64,000 nt of DNA from an uncultured Collinsella sp. Lineage in GTDB: Bacteria; Actinomycetota; Coriobacteriia; Coriobacteriales; Coriobacteriaceae. Location: the NCBI GenBank assembly GCA_902493375.1, contig CABUPH010000001.1, positions 62,001-126,000 on the forward strand, given 5' to 3'. Below the pieces are notes generated by a model. The model ran no database searches, was not told where the DNA came from, and saw only the letters and a program-made list of their open reading frames with translations. This document shows, one piece after another, positions 36,580 through 45,429 of this stretch (within the stretch, counting starts at the first letter, position 1; every line of letters begins with the position of its first letter). The translations under genes and the position numbers were made by a program.

Positions 36580-36686
36580 GGTAGTTTTTGGGACATGCCT
36601 AGAGATCTGCCCTTAACTTTGCTGGCACCGACGGTGTACGGAGATCGCCTAAAGGTAGTTTTCTAGGCATGTCCCAAAAATCTACC
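36580..36686. repeat. 107-bp palindrome upstream of the MarR gene
   Basis: GGTAGTTTTTGGGACATGCC (from 36580) is mirrored by GGCATGTCCCAAAAAtCTACC (to 36686), with AGA/TCT extending inward. Inside are GATCT/AGATC and a CACCG-a-CGGTG hairpin. The core TTGGGACATG recurs as a lone half-site at 16369-16379 (ACATGTCCCAA). It fills much of the 36389-36752 divergent gap. Confidence 0.7.
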
Positions 36687-36752
36687 GTATAGGGTGCGCG
36701 TACAGGGGTATCATTTTTCACCAAAAATAGTTTCTAGTGTTAGGGGTTTTCG

Positions 36753-37202
36753 GTGGAAGATACCGATTTCCATGAGCTTGGGCGTCAGCTCTTAGCTGAG
36801 TTTGGCAGCATGCATCAGCGCATTTCGCGCTTTGCGGACAAAGCTCTCGGCGGCGAGATGGCCGTCATGCGCGCCCTCATACTCGCTGGCGGCTCGCTCA
36901 CGCCGAGCGAACTCGCTGATCGCGCCTGGGTCTCGAGTGCCCGCATCGCCAATATCCTACGCGCTCTCGAAGCCAAGGGCTGGGTTGAGCGTGAGCACTC
37001 AAAGACCGACCGCCGTCGCGTACACGTCACGGTGACCGACAAGGGATTCCATGATCTCGAAATCAAGCGTCGGGAATTCGAGGACCGCACCGCGGCCTTC
37101 CTCGAGCAGTTCGGCGAAACAGATACCCAAGAGATGGTGCGCCTTCTAAGACATGCCAACGAAATTATCGACCGCAATCAAGAAAGGAGAGATGCCAAGT
37201 GA
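36753..37202 (+). CDS. MarR-family transcriptional regulator
   Basis: 149 residues with a winged helix: LTPSELADRAWVSSARIANILRALEAKGWVEREHSKTDRRRVHVTVTDKG. The GTG start at 36753 follows TAGGGG. The stop overlaps the start of the first exporter gene by four bases, so it is the first gene of a three-gene operon. In such operons MarR normally represses its own promoter and is released by a transported drug or bile compound. Confidence 0.9.
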   Translation: MEDTDFHELGRQLLAEFGSMHQRISRFADKALGGEMAVMRALILAGGSLTPSELADRAWVSSARIANILRALEAKGWVEREHSKTDRRRVHVTVTDKGFHDLEIKRREFEDRTAAFLEQFGETDTQEMVRLLRHANEIIDRNQERRDAK

Positions 37203-39565
37203 GGATTCTCAAGCTCTTTAAAAAGCATGTCCTGGCACTGTTCGCAGCTATCGTACTCATCGTAATCAGCTGCAACGCCGACCTGGCGCTGCCTACCTAT
37301 ATGAGCGACATCGTCGACGTGGGCGTGCAGCAAGGCGGCATCGCCTCGCCCGTGCCCAACACCATTCGCGCCGAATCGCTCGACGACCTTGAGCTCTTTA
37401 TGAGCGCCAAGGACGCCAAGACGGTGGAGGCCGTGTTTAGCAAGGCGGATAATAACGGCATTCGAACGTACAAGGGCACCGAGGAGGAGCGTGCCGACGG
37501 CGGCAAGATTGCCGACATCATGAGCCTGCCCGAGACTGTCGTCCTTTCGTTCAACCAGGGTATTGACGCCAACTCCATGGGTGACATGATGGGCACGTCC
37601 GGTGAGAAAGACAACAGCGGCGCCCAGGCCATGCCCACGCCCGAGCAGATGGCGGCGATGACGCCCGAGCAACTCGCCGAGATGCAGCAGAAGGCCGCTG
37701 CGGCGCAGAACATGCAAAAACAGATTGATGCCGACGGTGGCAAGATCACCATGAAGAGCCTGCGTCTAGGCGTTGAAGGCGGCCTAATCGACCAGGGCAA
37801 GCTCGTCGAGGGCGCCAACGATATGGCGGACAAAATGGGCTCCATGTCGGGCTCCATCGTGACCCAACGCGCCGTGAGCTATGTGCAAGACGAGTACAAG
37901 GCGCAGGGCATCGACCCCGCCGACGTGCAGAACGCCTACCTGGGCCGCATGGCGACCACGATGTTTGGTCTGTGCCTAATCTCGCTGGTCGCCACCATCC
38001 TGACCGGTGCCGTGGCTTCGCGCACCGCCTGCTCCATCGCCCGCGACCTGCGCCGCGAGACCTTCAACAAGGTTATGCACTTCTCGCCGGCCGAAGTGGG
38101 CAAGTTTAGCCAGGCCTCGCTCATCACCCGCTGTACCAACGACATTCAGCAGATCCAGATGGCCGCAACCCTGTTTATCCGCATGTGCCTGATGGCCCCC
38201 GTCATGGGCATCGTCGCCGTCATGCGCGTCCTGGCCAACCATACCGGCCTAGAGTGGACCATCGCCGTGGCCATCATCGCGGTCTCGGCCGTCGTCGGCG
38301 TGCTTATGGGCCTCACCATGCCCAAGTTCAAAAAGATGCAGAGCTTTGTGGACCGCGTGAACCTTACCGCCCGCGAGCTGCTCGACGGCCTTATGCCCAT
38401 CCGCTCGTTCAACCGCGAGGAGCATGAGCTCGAACGTTTTGACAAGGCTTCGCTCGACCTGATGACCACGCAGCTCTACACCAACCGAGCCATGAGCTTT
38501 ATGATGCCGCTCATGATGCTCGTCATGAACTGCATCACCGTGCTTATCGTCTGGTTTGGCGCGCAGGGCGTGTCCGACGGCGTGATGCAGGTCGGCAACA
38601 TGATGGCGTTTATCTCCTACACCATGCAGATCGTCATGGCGTTTATGATCCTCACCATGGTTTCGGTCATCCTGCCCCGCGCCGAGGTCGCAGCCGAGCG
38701 CGTGGAAGAGGTCATCACCTGCCCCACGAGCATCAACGACCCCGCCTCGCCCAAACTGCCCGCTGCCAGCGCGCCGCGCGGCGAGCTCACCTTCCGTGAC
38801 GTGAGCTTCCAGTATCCCGATGCCCGCGCCGACGTCATTAGCGGCGTAAACTTCACCACGCACGCCGGCCAGATGCTCGGCATCATTGGTTCCACGGGCT
38901 CGGGCAAGTCCACGCTTGTACAGTTGATTCCGCGCCTGTACGACGTCACAGGCGGCAGCATTTCGCTCGACGGCATCGACGTGCGCGACATGACCCTCTC
39001 TGAGCTGCGCCGCCGCATCGGTTATATTCCGCAGCAGGGTCGTCTGTTCTCGGGTACCGTCGAGAGCAACCTCAAGTTTGCCGGCGACATGGTGAGTGAC
39101 GAGGATATGCGCCAGGCAGCACGCGTCGCCCAGGCGGAAGACTTTATCGCCGAGCGCGAGGGCGGCTACGACTCCCCCATCAGCCAGGGCGGCTCCAATG
39201 TCTCGGGCGGTCAGCGCCAACGCCTGGCCATCGCCCGCGCGTTGGCCAAAAAGCCCGAGGTCGTGGTGTTCGATGACTCGTTTAGCGCCCTCGACTACAA
39301 GACCGACGCGCGCCTGCGCGAGGAGCTCGCCAAAAACGTCACCGACGCCGCGCTCGTGGTCGTGGCGCAGCGTATCGCGACCATCATGCACGCCGACCAG
39401 ATCATCGTGCTCGACGACGGCCACGTAGTGGGCACCGGCACGCACGAGGAGCTGCTGCGCAGCTGCCCGGCGTACCTGGAGATCGCACAGTCGCAGCTTT
39501 CCGCCGAGGAGCTGGGGCTTACCCAAGAAGAAATTTCAGCCGTCATGGAAGGAGGCGAGCGCTAA
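37199..39565 (+). CDS. Heterodimeric ABC exporter, subunit 1 (permease-ATPase fusion)
   Basis: 788 residues. A first helix at ~8-28 is followed by an unusually long extracytoplasmic insert (~45-250, rich in Met, Gln and Ala, with GTSGEKDNSGAQAMPTPEQMAAMTPEQLAEMQQK) before the remaining five helices. The ATPase (~530-780) has Walker A GSTGSGKST, signature NVSGGQRQR and Walker B VVFDDSFSALD, with Asp instead of the catalytic Glu. This subunit therefore carries a degenerate site, as in known heterodimeric exporters. GTG start, coupled to marR. Pairs with the next gene. Confidence 0.9.
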   Translation: MRILKLFKKHVLALFAAIVLIVISCNADLALPTYMSDIVDVGVQQGGIASPVPNTIRAESLDDLELFMSAKDAKTVEAVFSKADNNGIRTYKGTEEERADGGKIADIMSLPETVVLSFNQGIDANSMGDMMGTSGEKDNSGAQAMPTPEQMAAMTPEQLAEMQQKAAAAQNMQKQIDADGGKITMKSLRLGVEGGLIDQGKLVEGANDMADKMGSMSGSIVTQRAVSYVQDEYKAQGIDPADVQNAYLGRMATTMFGLCLISLVATILTGAVASRTACSIARDLRRETFNKVMHFSPAEVGKFSQASLITRCTNDIQQIQMAATLFIRMCLMAPVMGIVAVMRVLANHTGLEWTIAVAIIAVSAVVGVLMGLTMPKFKKMQSFVDRVNLTARELLDGLMPIRSFNREEHELERFDKASLDLMTTQLYTNRAMSFMMPLMMLVMNCITVLIVWFGAQGVSDGVMQVGNMMAFISYTMQIVMAFMILTMVSVILPRAEVAAERVEEVITCPTSINDPASPKLPAASAPRGELTFRDVSFQYPDARADVISGVNFTTHAGQMLGIIGSTGSGKSTLVQLIPRLYDVTGGSISLDGIDVRDMTLSELRRRIGYIPQQGRLFSGTVESNLKFAGDMVSDEDMRQAARVAQAEDFIAEREGGYDSPISQGGSNVSGGQRQRLAIARALAKKPEVVVFDDSFSALDYKTDARLREELAKNVTDAALVVVAQRIATIMHADQIIVLDDGHVVGTGTHEELLRSCPAYLEIAQSQLSAEELGLTQEEISAVMEGGER

Positions 39566-41421
39566 TGGCAGACGAGACCAAGACTCAGATTCCCAAGCCC
39601 ACCCGCCAGCGTGGTCCCATGGGCCGCATGGGCGGCATGCGTCGCGGCGAAAAGGCCAAGGACTTTAAGGGCACCATGAGGCAGCTGCTCGGCTATATCG
39701 GCCAGCACAAGATTGCCGTGTTTGCCGCCGTCGCCTTTGCCGTGTGCTCGGTCATCTTTAACATTGTGGGACCCAAGGTGCTCGGCCAGGTTACGACCAA
39801 GCTGTTCGAAGGCCTGGTTGCCAAGGTCAACGGCACCGGCGACGTTGACTTTGACTGGATCGCCAAGACGCTCGGCTTTTTGCTCTGCCTGTATCTGGCG
39901 AGCTCTGTCTGCAGCCTGATCCAAGGCTGGCTCATGACCGGCGTCACGCAAAAGATTTGCTATCGCATGCGCAAGGAGATCGCCGCCAAGATTGCCGTCG
40001 TGCCGATGAGTTACTTCAACGGCCACAGCAAGGGAGACGTACTCAGCCGCATCACCAACGACGTCGATACGCTGGGTCAGTCGCTCAACCAGAGCGTGAC
40101 GCAGCTCATCACGTCGGTGACGCAGATTATCGGCGTGCTCGTCATGATGCTTTCGATCAGCCTGCCGCTTACCGGCGTCACCGTGCTCACGCTGCCGGCA
40201 GCCGCGATTATCCTGACTGTGATGATTCACTTCTCGCAGCCGTACTTCCGCGAGCAACAGCAGGTTCTGGGCGCCGTCAACGGCATTATCGAGGAGGACT
40301 TTGCCGGCCAGAACGTCATTCAGGTGTTCGACCGCGCCGAGGCCTCGATCGAAGAGTTCGACCGTCAAAACGACCGCCTCTTTATTAGTGGCTGGCGCTC
40401 GCAGTTCCTGTCGGGCCTGATGATGCCGCTTATGAGCTTGGTGGGCAACATGGGCTACGTGGGCGTCGTCGTGGTGGGCGCGCAGCTCGCGCTGACCGGC
40501 AATGCCACGCCCGGCGACATCCAGAGCTTTATCCAGTACGTTCGAAACTTTACGCAACCCGTGCAGCAGCTGGGCAACGTGAGCAACACGATGCAGTCGA
40601 TGGCTGCCGCTACCGAGCGCGTCTTTGAGTTCCTGGCCGCGCCCGAGGAGGAGCAGAAGGCCGACGCGCAGATTCCCGAGAAGCGCCCCGGCCACGTGGA
40701 GTTTGACCATGTCAAGTTTGGCTACACGCCCGACAAGACCATCATCCACGACTTTAGCTGCGAGGCTAAGCCCGGCCAAACCATTGCCATCGTCGGCCCC
40801 ACCGGCGCCGGCAAGACCACGCTCATTAAGCTGCTGCAGCGCTTTTACGACGTGGACGGCGGTTCGCTGCGCGTCGAAGGCGTCGACGTGCGCGACTGGG
40901 ACCGCGCGGCGCTGCGCGGCGAGTTTGCCATGGTGCTGCAGGACACCTGGCTGTTTAACGGCACCATCCGCGAGAACATCCGCTACGGACGCCCCGATGC
41001 GACCGATGCCGAGGTCGAGGCCGCCGCACGCGCCGCACGCTGCGACCACTTTATCCATACGCTCGCCGGCGGCTACGACTTTATGATCAACGAGGAGGGC
41101 ACTAACCTGTCGCAGGGTCAGCGCCAGCTCGTGACCATCGCCCGTGCCATTTTGGCCGACCGCCCGGCACTGATTCTGGACGAGGCGACTTCCAACGTCG
41201 ATACCCGTACCGAGGAGCTCATTCAGCGCGCCATGGATGCGCTGATGCAGGGCCGCACCAGCTTTGTCATCGCGCACCGCCTGTCCACGATCCGCAACGC
41301 CGACGTGATCTTGGTGATTCGCGACGGCGACATCGTCGAGAAGGGCACGCACGACGAGCTGCTCGCCCAGGGCGGCTTCTACGCCGACCTGTACAACTCG
41401 CAGTTCGACGAAGCGGCGTAA
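39565..41421 (+). CDS. Heterodimeric ABC exporter, subunit 2 (permease-ATPase fusion)
   Basis: 618 residues: an N-terminal basic tail, six helices (~45-330) and an ATPase with Walker A GPTGAGKTT, signature NLSQGQRQL and Walker B LILDEATSNVD with the catalytic Glu intact, and a switch His in VIAHRLSTI. It supplies the active ATP site that the first subunit lacks. The start codon overlaps the preceding gene's stop region, and a strong terminator follows. The substrate is probably a hydrophobic drug or lipid-like compound. Confidence 0.92.
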   Translation: MADETKTQIPKPTRQRGPMGRMGGMRRGEKAKDFKGTMRQLLGYIGQHKIAVFAAVAFAVCSVIFNIVGPKVLGQVTTKLFEGLVAKVNGTGDVDFDWIAKTLGFLLCLYLASSVCSLIQGWLMTGVTQKICYRMRKEIAAKIAVVPMSYFNGHSKGDVLSRITNDVDTLGQSLNQSVTQLITSVTQIIGVLVMMLSISLPLTGVTVLTLPAAAIILTVMIHFSQPYFREQQQVLGAVNGIIEEDFAGQNVIQVFDRAEASIEEFDRQNDRLFISGWRSQFLSGLMMPLMSLVGNMGYVGVVVVGAQLALTGNATPGDIQSFIQYVRNFTQPVQQLGNVSNTMQSMAAATERVFEFLAAPEEEQKADAQIPEKRPGHVEFDHVKFGYTPDKTIIHDFSCEAKPGQTIAIVGPTGAGKTTLIKLLQRFYDVDGGSLRVEGVDVRDWDRAALRGEFAMVLQDTWLFNGTIRENIRYGRPDATDAEVEAAARAARCDHFIHTLAGGYDFMINEEGTNLSQGQRQLVTIARAILADRPALILDEATSNVDTRTEELIQRAMDALMQGRTSFVIAHRLSTIRNADVILVIRDGDIVEKGTHDELLAQGGFYADLYNSQFDEAA

Positions 41422-41451
41422 AAACCGGCGGCAAACAACCGCAATGCCAAG

Positions 41452-41487
41452 AAAACGGGGGCGCAGGACAACCTGCGCCCCCGTTTT
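41452..41487 (+). terminator. Terminator of the MarR-ABC operon
   Basis: AAAACGGGGGCGCAGG and CCTGCGCCCCCGTTTT, a perfect 16-bp stem with an ACAA loop, 31 bases past the stop. Confidence 0.9.
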
Positions 41488-41545
41488 GTGTCCTTCGAGC
41501 CTCGAAACGCCTTCCCTGAGACCTCACTGACGGCGCTTTCCAGAC

Positions 41546-41783
41546 CCCGTGGGCAAAAAAGGGCAAATATGAGTACTGTTACCTTTTTAGTAACAGCCAA
41601 AACCGCCTCAAATGCCGCTCCCACGGCTTACACGCGTCCCTAAATTGATCAAACAGCACCATAGCGGACTTATATGTGTTTGCGTTAATGAACATATTTT
41701 GCTGTTATGTCTATTATTTTGCGAAGGCAATATGATACTAAGATAGCAACCGTACTCATATTTGGCATTTTTTGCCCACAGGG
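41546..41783. repeat. MITE-like element with 37-bp terminal inverted repeats
   Basis: The left end (41546-41582) and right end (41746-41783) match as inverted repeats at about 33 of 37 positions (CCCGTGGGCAAAAAA...CAAATATGAGTAC). The 163-base interior is AT-rich and includes a GTTAC/GTAAC hairpin but no ORF. No clear target duplication is visible. The end motif GTGGGCAAAAA also occurs inside family B. It lies in the 41422-42002 gap. Confidence 0.65.
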
Positions 41784-41857
41784 TATTTCCTAGGGAACCG
41801 ACAACAGCCTTAGGGTCCCGCGCGGCGCCGCTCCCTCCCGGCATCCGCCGACGTTTA

Positions 41858-41898
41858 CCCAGATAAAACCTGCCAAAATAAACCTGTCCCTTTTTGGT
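41858..41898 (-). repeat. Dispersed 41-bp repeat, copy D2
   Basis: Inverted copy of 11797-11837 with two differences; it lies 105 bases upstream of aroG. Confidence 0.7.
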
Positions 41899-42002
41899 AG
41901 GTTTCGGGGTGACAAGGGCTTGCACTTTAGCGTGCGACAGCGGATAATGCCGAGCATTCGACAATACGCTTATTGCTCTTTCTATAGATTGAGGAGACCC
42001 CT

Positions 42003-43034
42003 ATGGCCATGGAATTCAAACGCAGGCTGCCGATCCCCATGGAGATCCGCGAGGAAATGCCACTTTCTGCCGAGCTTACCGCCAAAAAGCAGGCATTTGA
42101 CGCCGAGGTCGCCAAAGTCTTTACCGGCGAGGACGCACGCAAGGTGCTTATCATCGGCCCGTGCTCTGCCGACCGCGAGGATTCGGTGCTTGAGTACATG
42201 AACCGACTGGCCAAGACCGCCGAGGAGGTCAAGGACAAGCTCATCATCATTCCGCGCGTCTACACCAACAAGCCGCGCACCAAGGGCACCGGCTACAAGG
42301 GCCTGCTGCACAACCCCAACCCCGAGGCTCCCGACGATCTGCTCGAGGGCGTCAAGGCCATCCGCCATATGCACCTGCGCGTTATTGAGGAAACGGGCTT
42401 CTTCACCGCCGACGAGATGCTCTATCCGTCCAACTACCAGTACCTCGTTGACCTGCTGAGCTATGTTGCCGTGGGCGCACGCTCGGTCGAGAACCAGGAG
42501 CATCGCCTGGTGTCGAGCGGCATTTCGGTACCCGTCGGCATGAAGAATCCCACTGCCGGCTCTACCACCGTTATGCTCAACTCCATTTACGCCGCGCAGG
42601 CGCACCAGAGCTTCATCTTCCGCAACTGGGAGGTCGAGTGCGACGGCAACCCGCTCGCACACGCCGTTATGCGTGGCTACATCGGTCTCGATGGGCGCAC
42701 CTACCCCAACTACCACTACGAACACCTGGAACGCCTGGCCGAACGCTATACCGAGCATGCCGGCTATGCCAATCCGGCAGCGGTCATCGACTGCAACCAC
42801 GACAACTCGGGCAAGCGTCCGCTGGAGCAGTATCGCATTTGCAAGGAGGTGCTCGACAGCTGCCGCCGCAACGAGTCCATCTCCAAGCTGGTCAAGGGCT
42901 TTATGATCGAGTCCTACCTGGAGGATGGCAACCAGCCGGTCGACGGCGGTGTCTTTGGCAAGTCGATCACCGACCCGTGTCTGGGCTGGGAAAAGACCGA
43001 CTACCTCATCCACGAGATCGCGGAACGTATTTAG
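42003..43034 (+). CDS. aroG: 3-deoxy-7-phosphoheptulonate synthase (DAHP synthase, type I)
   Basis: First step of aromatic amino acid synthesis, joining phosphoenolpyruvate and erythrose 4-phosphate. Family segments are IIGPCSADRED, RVYTNKPRTKGTGYKGLLHNP, ARSVENQEHRLVSSG, GMKNPTAGST, DCNHDNSGKRP and GFMIESYLEDGNQP with the metal ligands. 343 residues. The N-terminal ~40 residues resemble the feedback-inhibited AroF/G/H class. The ATG at 42003 follows GAGGAG. A family F element begins one base after the stop codon. Confidence 0.95.
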   Translation: MAMEFKRRLPIPMEIREEMPLSAELTAKKQAFDAEVAKVFTGEDARKVLIIGPCSADREDSVLEYMNRLAKTAEEVKDKLIIIPRVYTNKPRTKGTGYKGLLHNPNPEAPDDLLEGVKAIRHMHLRVIEETGFFTADEMLYPSNYQYLVDLLSYVAVGARSVENQEHRLVSSGISVPVGMKNPTAGSTTVMLNSIYAAQAHQSFIFRNWEVECDGNPLAHAVMRGYIGLDGRTYPNYHYEHLERLAERYTEHAGYANPAAVIDCNHDNSGKRPLEQYRICKEVLDSCRRNESISKLVKGFMIESYLEDGNQPVDGGVFGKSITDPCLGWEKTDYLIHEIAERI

Positions 43035-43035
43035 A

Positions 43036-43175
43036 GTTACGGCGTTTTACCAAACGCCGTAACCGTCCGACGCTGCAAACGCCCCTAAGCGGCAATCTGA
43101 CGTTCAATCGTCGGTCGCGTACCGAAGTACGCTTCCCTCCTCTTTCACGTCACCTTGCTCGCCTAGGGGCGTTTT
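43036..43175 (+). repeat. Family F 3'-end element, copy F1
   Basis: Starts with GTTACGGCGTTT-TACC-AAACGCCGTAAC (43036-43063), which may terminate aroG. CCGACGCTGC follows, then arms AAACGCCCCTAAGC and GCCTAGGGGCGTTT. Inside are AATCTGACGTTCAA (43094-43107) and TTTCACGTCACCTTG (43143-43157) around a GCGTAC-CGAA-GTACGC hairpin. The two internal motifs and the first hairpin recur in copy F2; the arms do not. Confidence 0.8.
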
Positions 43176-43218
43176 CGCTGACTTATGCTCAACCTGCGAT
43201 AATTCCGAGCTGAACGAG

Positions 43219-45429
43219 TTACTCGCTGTAGCGGGTAGCGATGGCGGCTTGTACCATGCCGGTGCTCATGAGGTAGGTCACCAGGAAGTAGCCGCCGTAG
43301 GCTGCCAGGAAGATTGCACAGGTGAGGCCCACGGTGCCGCCGATGCTCATATTTCCGAATATGCTCACCATCTCGATAATCACCTTAAGTGCCACAAAGG
43401 AGTGCGCCAAGCCCACTGCCAGCGGGAACAGGAAGAATACCGCTTGCTGCGCCATCACCGAATGGCGAATCTGGCGGTCGTCGCAGCCAATCTGTGCCAG
43501 CACACGATAGCTGCGGCTGCCGTCGGCCACGTTGGAGAGTTGCTGGATCGACAGAATCGCCGCGCATGCAACGACCAATACAAAGCCGATGTAGATGGCT
43601 AGGTAGCTAATAAGACCGTTCATTTGCGCTGCTTGCGTGTACATCTCGGAGCGTGTGATGAAGATTCCCCACGACCCCGGCTCCTTGCCGTCAACGAGCA
43701 GATTGTCGAGCACAGTGTTTTTAATGCTCTCGTCTGCCTCAGTCGTATCCATCCCCTGTTTGTAGTTAACGAGCAGGCTACTGGAATACGGCTGCAGATT
43801 AAGTTGGGACAACAGCTCGTCGGCAACGACGACGGTACCCGGATTACTGCCCATCGCCGAGTTGGCGATGGCCGCCGTATCTTCGTCCGACTTATCGGTT
43901 GCGGGCTTGAGCGTATGCCCGCCCAAGGTAAGGGCATGGCCGTCAGCCATATACTTGGTGTACAGGTCGACCAGCTCGCCGCCCATATCACACGTGAGCA
44001 GGTACTGGTCGCGACCGATGTGCACCGGCTCCTCGCCCATCATCTGACGCAGTTTGTTGTACTGGCTCGCCGGCGTCACAAACAGACCCATCGTATCGGC
44101 ATTGCTACCCCCGAACGCCTTGGGAAGTTTTTCGCCCATGGTCTTGCACATCTCACCTGGGGTCACCGAAGGGTCCGAGCCGCCAAGCGGGTAACTCAGA
44201 TACGAATCGATCTGCACATGCTCACCGGCAACATCGGCGATATTGACCTTCTTGCCGGTCTCGTCGTTGTTGCCCGCCGACTTGCCCTTGCCGTGCCATG
44301 CAGGGTACAAATCGACCGTTGTATCGGCCAGCACCATGCGATCGGCCTCAGACGGATTGACATACCCTTTGTACCCTTTGTAGTAGTCGAGCGTATCGGG
44401 CGTGTAATAGACATACGTCTGAGACACATCAACAGGGTTATAGCGCTCCAGGTTTTCGTTCATCACGTTGGCAATCGACATACCGCACGTCACCGAGGTG
44501 ATGGCCAAAAACAGGAGCATCGCGATGACGCCCATCGAAAAGCACACCGTGTTGACCTTGGCCGCAAGCTGGCGCACGGTAAACATGTTGAGGCCGCGCC
44601 AATACACGCCGCGCAGGCTCTGCAGCAGCTTGATGAGCATACCCGAGAGTCCCCAGAACAGGGCAAAGGTGCCTACGGTAACCATAGCGGTCGTAATACC
44701 AAACTGGTTCATGGCCTCTTGCAGCTTGCTGTCCGTCGCGGTTAGCGGGAACCCATCACGTAGCAGACGGTAATAGGCCACGCCCACAAGTACCACGCCC
44801 ACGGCAAAGATGGCAATCGCGATCCAGGGGTTGCGTGTCTTGATGCTCTCGTTGCGGCGCTCGGCACCCATAAGCTCGATGAGTTTGGTACGACGCACGG
44901 CGCGAAGGTTCAGCAGTAGCGTGAGCACAAACATTACGAGCATGCAGGCAAGGGTCAGATTGAACGCATGCACTGAGAAAAAGAAGTGGAAATTGCCGAT
45001 CTGTGTCTTAAAAAGCGAGGCCGTAAAGAACGTCATGAGCTGGGAGAGTCCCACACCTAGCACAATGCCGGCGACAAAGGCCACGACCGACACTATCACG
45101 GTCTCGAGCGCCATGATCGTGGCGACGCGCCCACGCCCCATGCCGAGCACCTGGTACAGGCCAAACTCCTTCTTGCGGCGTTTCATGATGAAGTTATTGG
45201 CATACACCATCAAAAAGGCCATGACACCGGCCAAAAAGTACGTCAGGTCGCCGAGCATGCTGCCCATTACCTGCGCCAAGCCCTTTTCATCGATTCCGGC
45301 GATGTCGACCTGCATCGAGATGGTGTTAAAGGCATAGAAGACCGTGACGCCCAGGGTGAGCGTCAAAAGGTAGACGAGGTAGTCGCGGCCGGCGCGGCGA
45401 ACGTTGCCCCAAGCGAGTTTACAGAGCAT
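43219..45429 (-). CDS. ABC permease, BceB/FtsX type
   Basis: 736 residues with about ten helices: one near the N-terminus (YLVYLLTLTLGVTVFYAF), clusters around 50-300, a large extracytoplasmic domain (~330-590), and a last group at ~620-730. This is the BceB layout used for antimicrobial peptide sensing and removal. The ATG at 45429 follows GGTGAGGG inside the ATPase gene; a GTG at 45441 is the alternative. The two-component system that usually accompanies BceAB is not in the flanking genes. Confidence 0.87.
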   Translation of the reverse strand: MLCKLAWGNVRRAGRDYLVYLLTLTLGVTVFYAFNTISMQVDIAGIDEKGLAQVMGSMLGDLTYFLAGVMAFLMVYANNFIMKRRKKEFGLYQVLGMGRGRVATIMALETVIVSVVAFVAGIVLGVGLSQLMTFFTASLFKTQIGNFHFFFSVHAFNLTLACMLVMFVLTLLLNLRAVRRTKLIELMGAERRNESIKTRNPWIAIAIFAVGVVLVGVAYYRLLRDGFPLTATDSKLQEAMNQFGITTAMVTVGTFALFWGLSGMLIKLLQSLRGVYWRGLNMFTVRQLAAKVNTVCFSMGVIAMLLFLAITSVTCGMSIANVMNENLERYNPVDVSQTYVYYTPDTLDYYKGYKGYVNPSEADRMVLADTTVDLYPAWHGKGKSAGNNDETGKKVNIADVAGEHVQIDSYLSYPLGGSDPSVTPGEMCKTMGEKLPKAFGGSNADTMGLFVTPASQYNKLRQMMGEEPVHIGRDQYLLTCDMGGELVDLYTKYMADGHALTLGGHTLKPATDKSDEDTAAIANSAMGSNPGTVVVADELLSQLNLQPYSSSLLVNYKQGMDTTEADESIKNTVLDNLLVDGKEPGSWGIFITRSEMYTQAAQMNGLISYLAIYIGFVLVVACAAILSIQQLSNVADGSRSYRVLAQIGCDDRQIRHSVMAQQAVFFLFPLAVGLAHSFVALKVIIEMVSIFGNMSIGGTVGLTCAIFLAAYGGYFLVTYLMSTGMVQAAIATRYSE

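Noticed and set aside
39562..41352. 596-codon minus-strand ORF antisense to ABC exporter subunit 2
   Set aside because: Mirror of a well-supported ABC gene with Walker motifs; same antisense-openness effect.
43036..43175. Family F as an integron attC site
   Set aside because: Variable palindromic arms recall attC, but the GTTRRRY/RYYYAAC core boxes do not fit and no integrase or cassette array is present.
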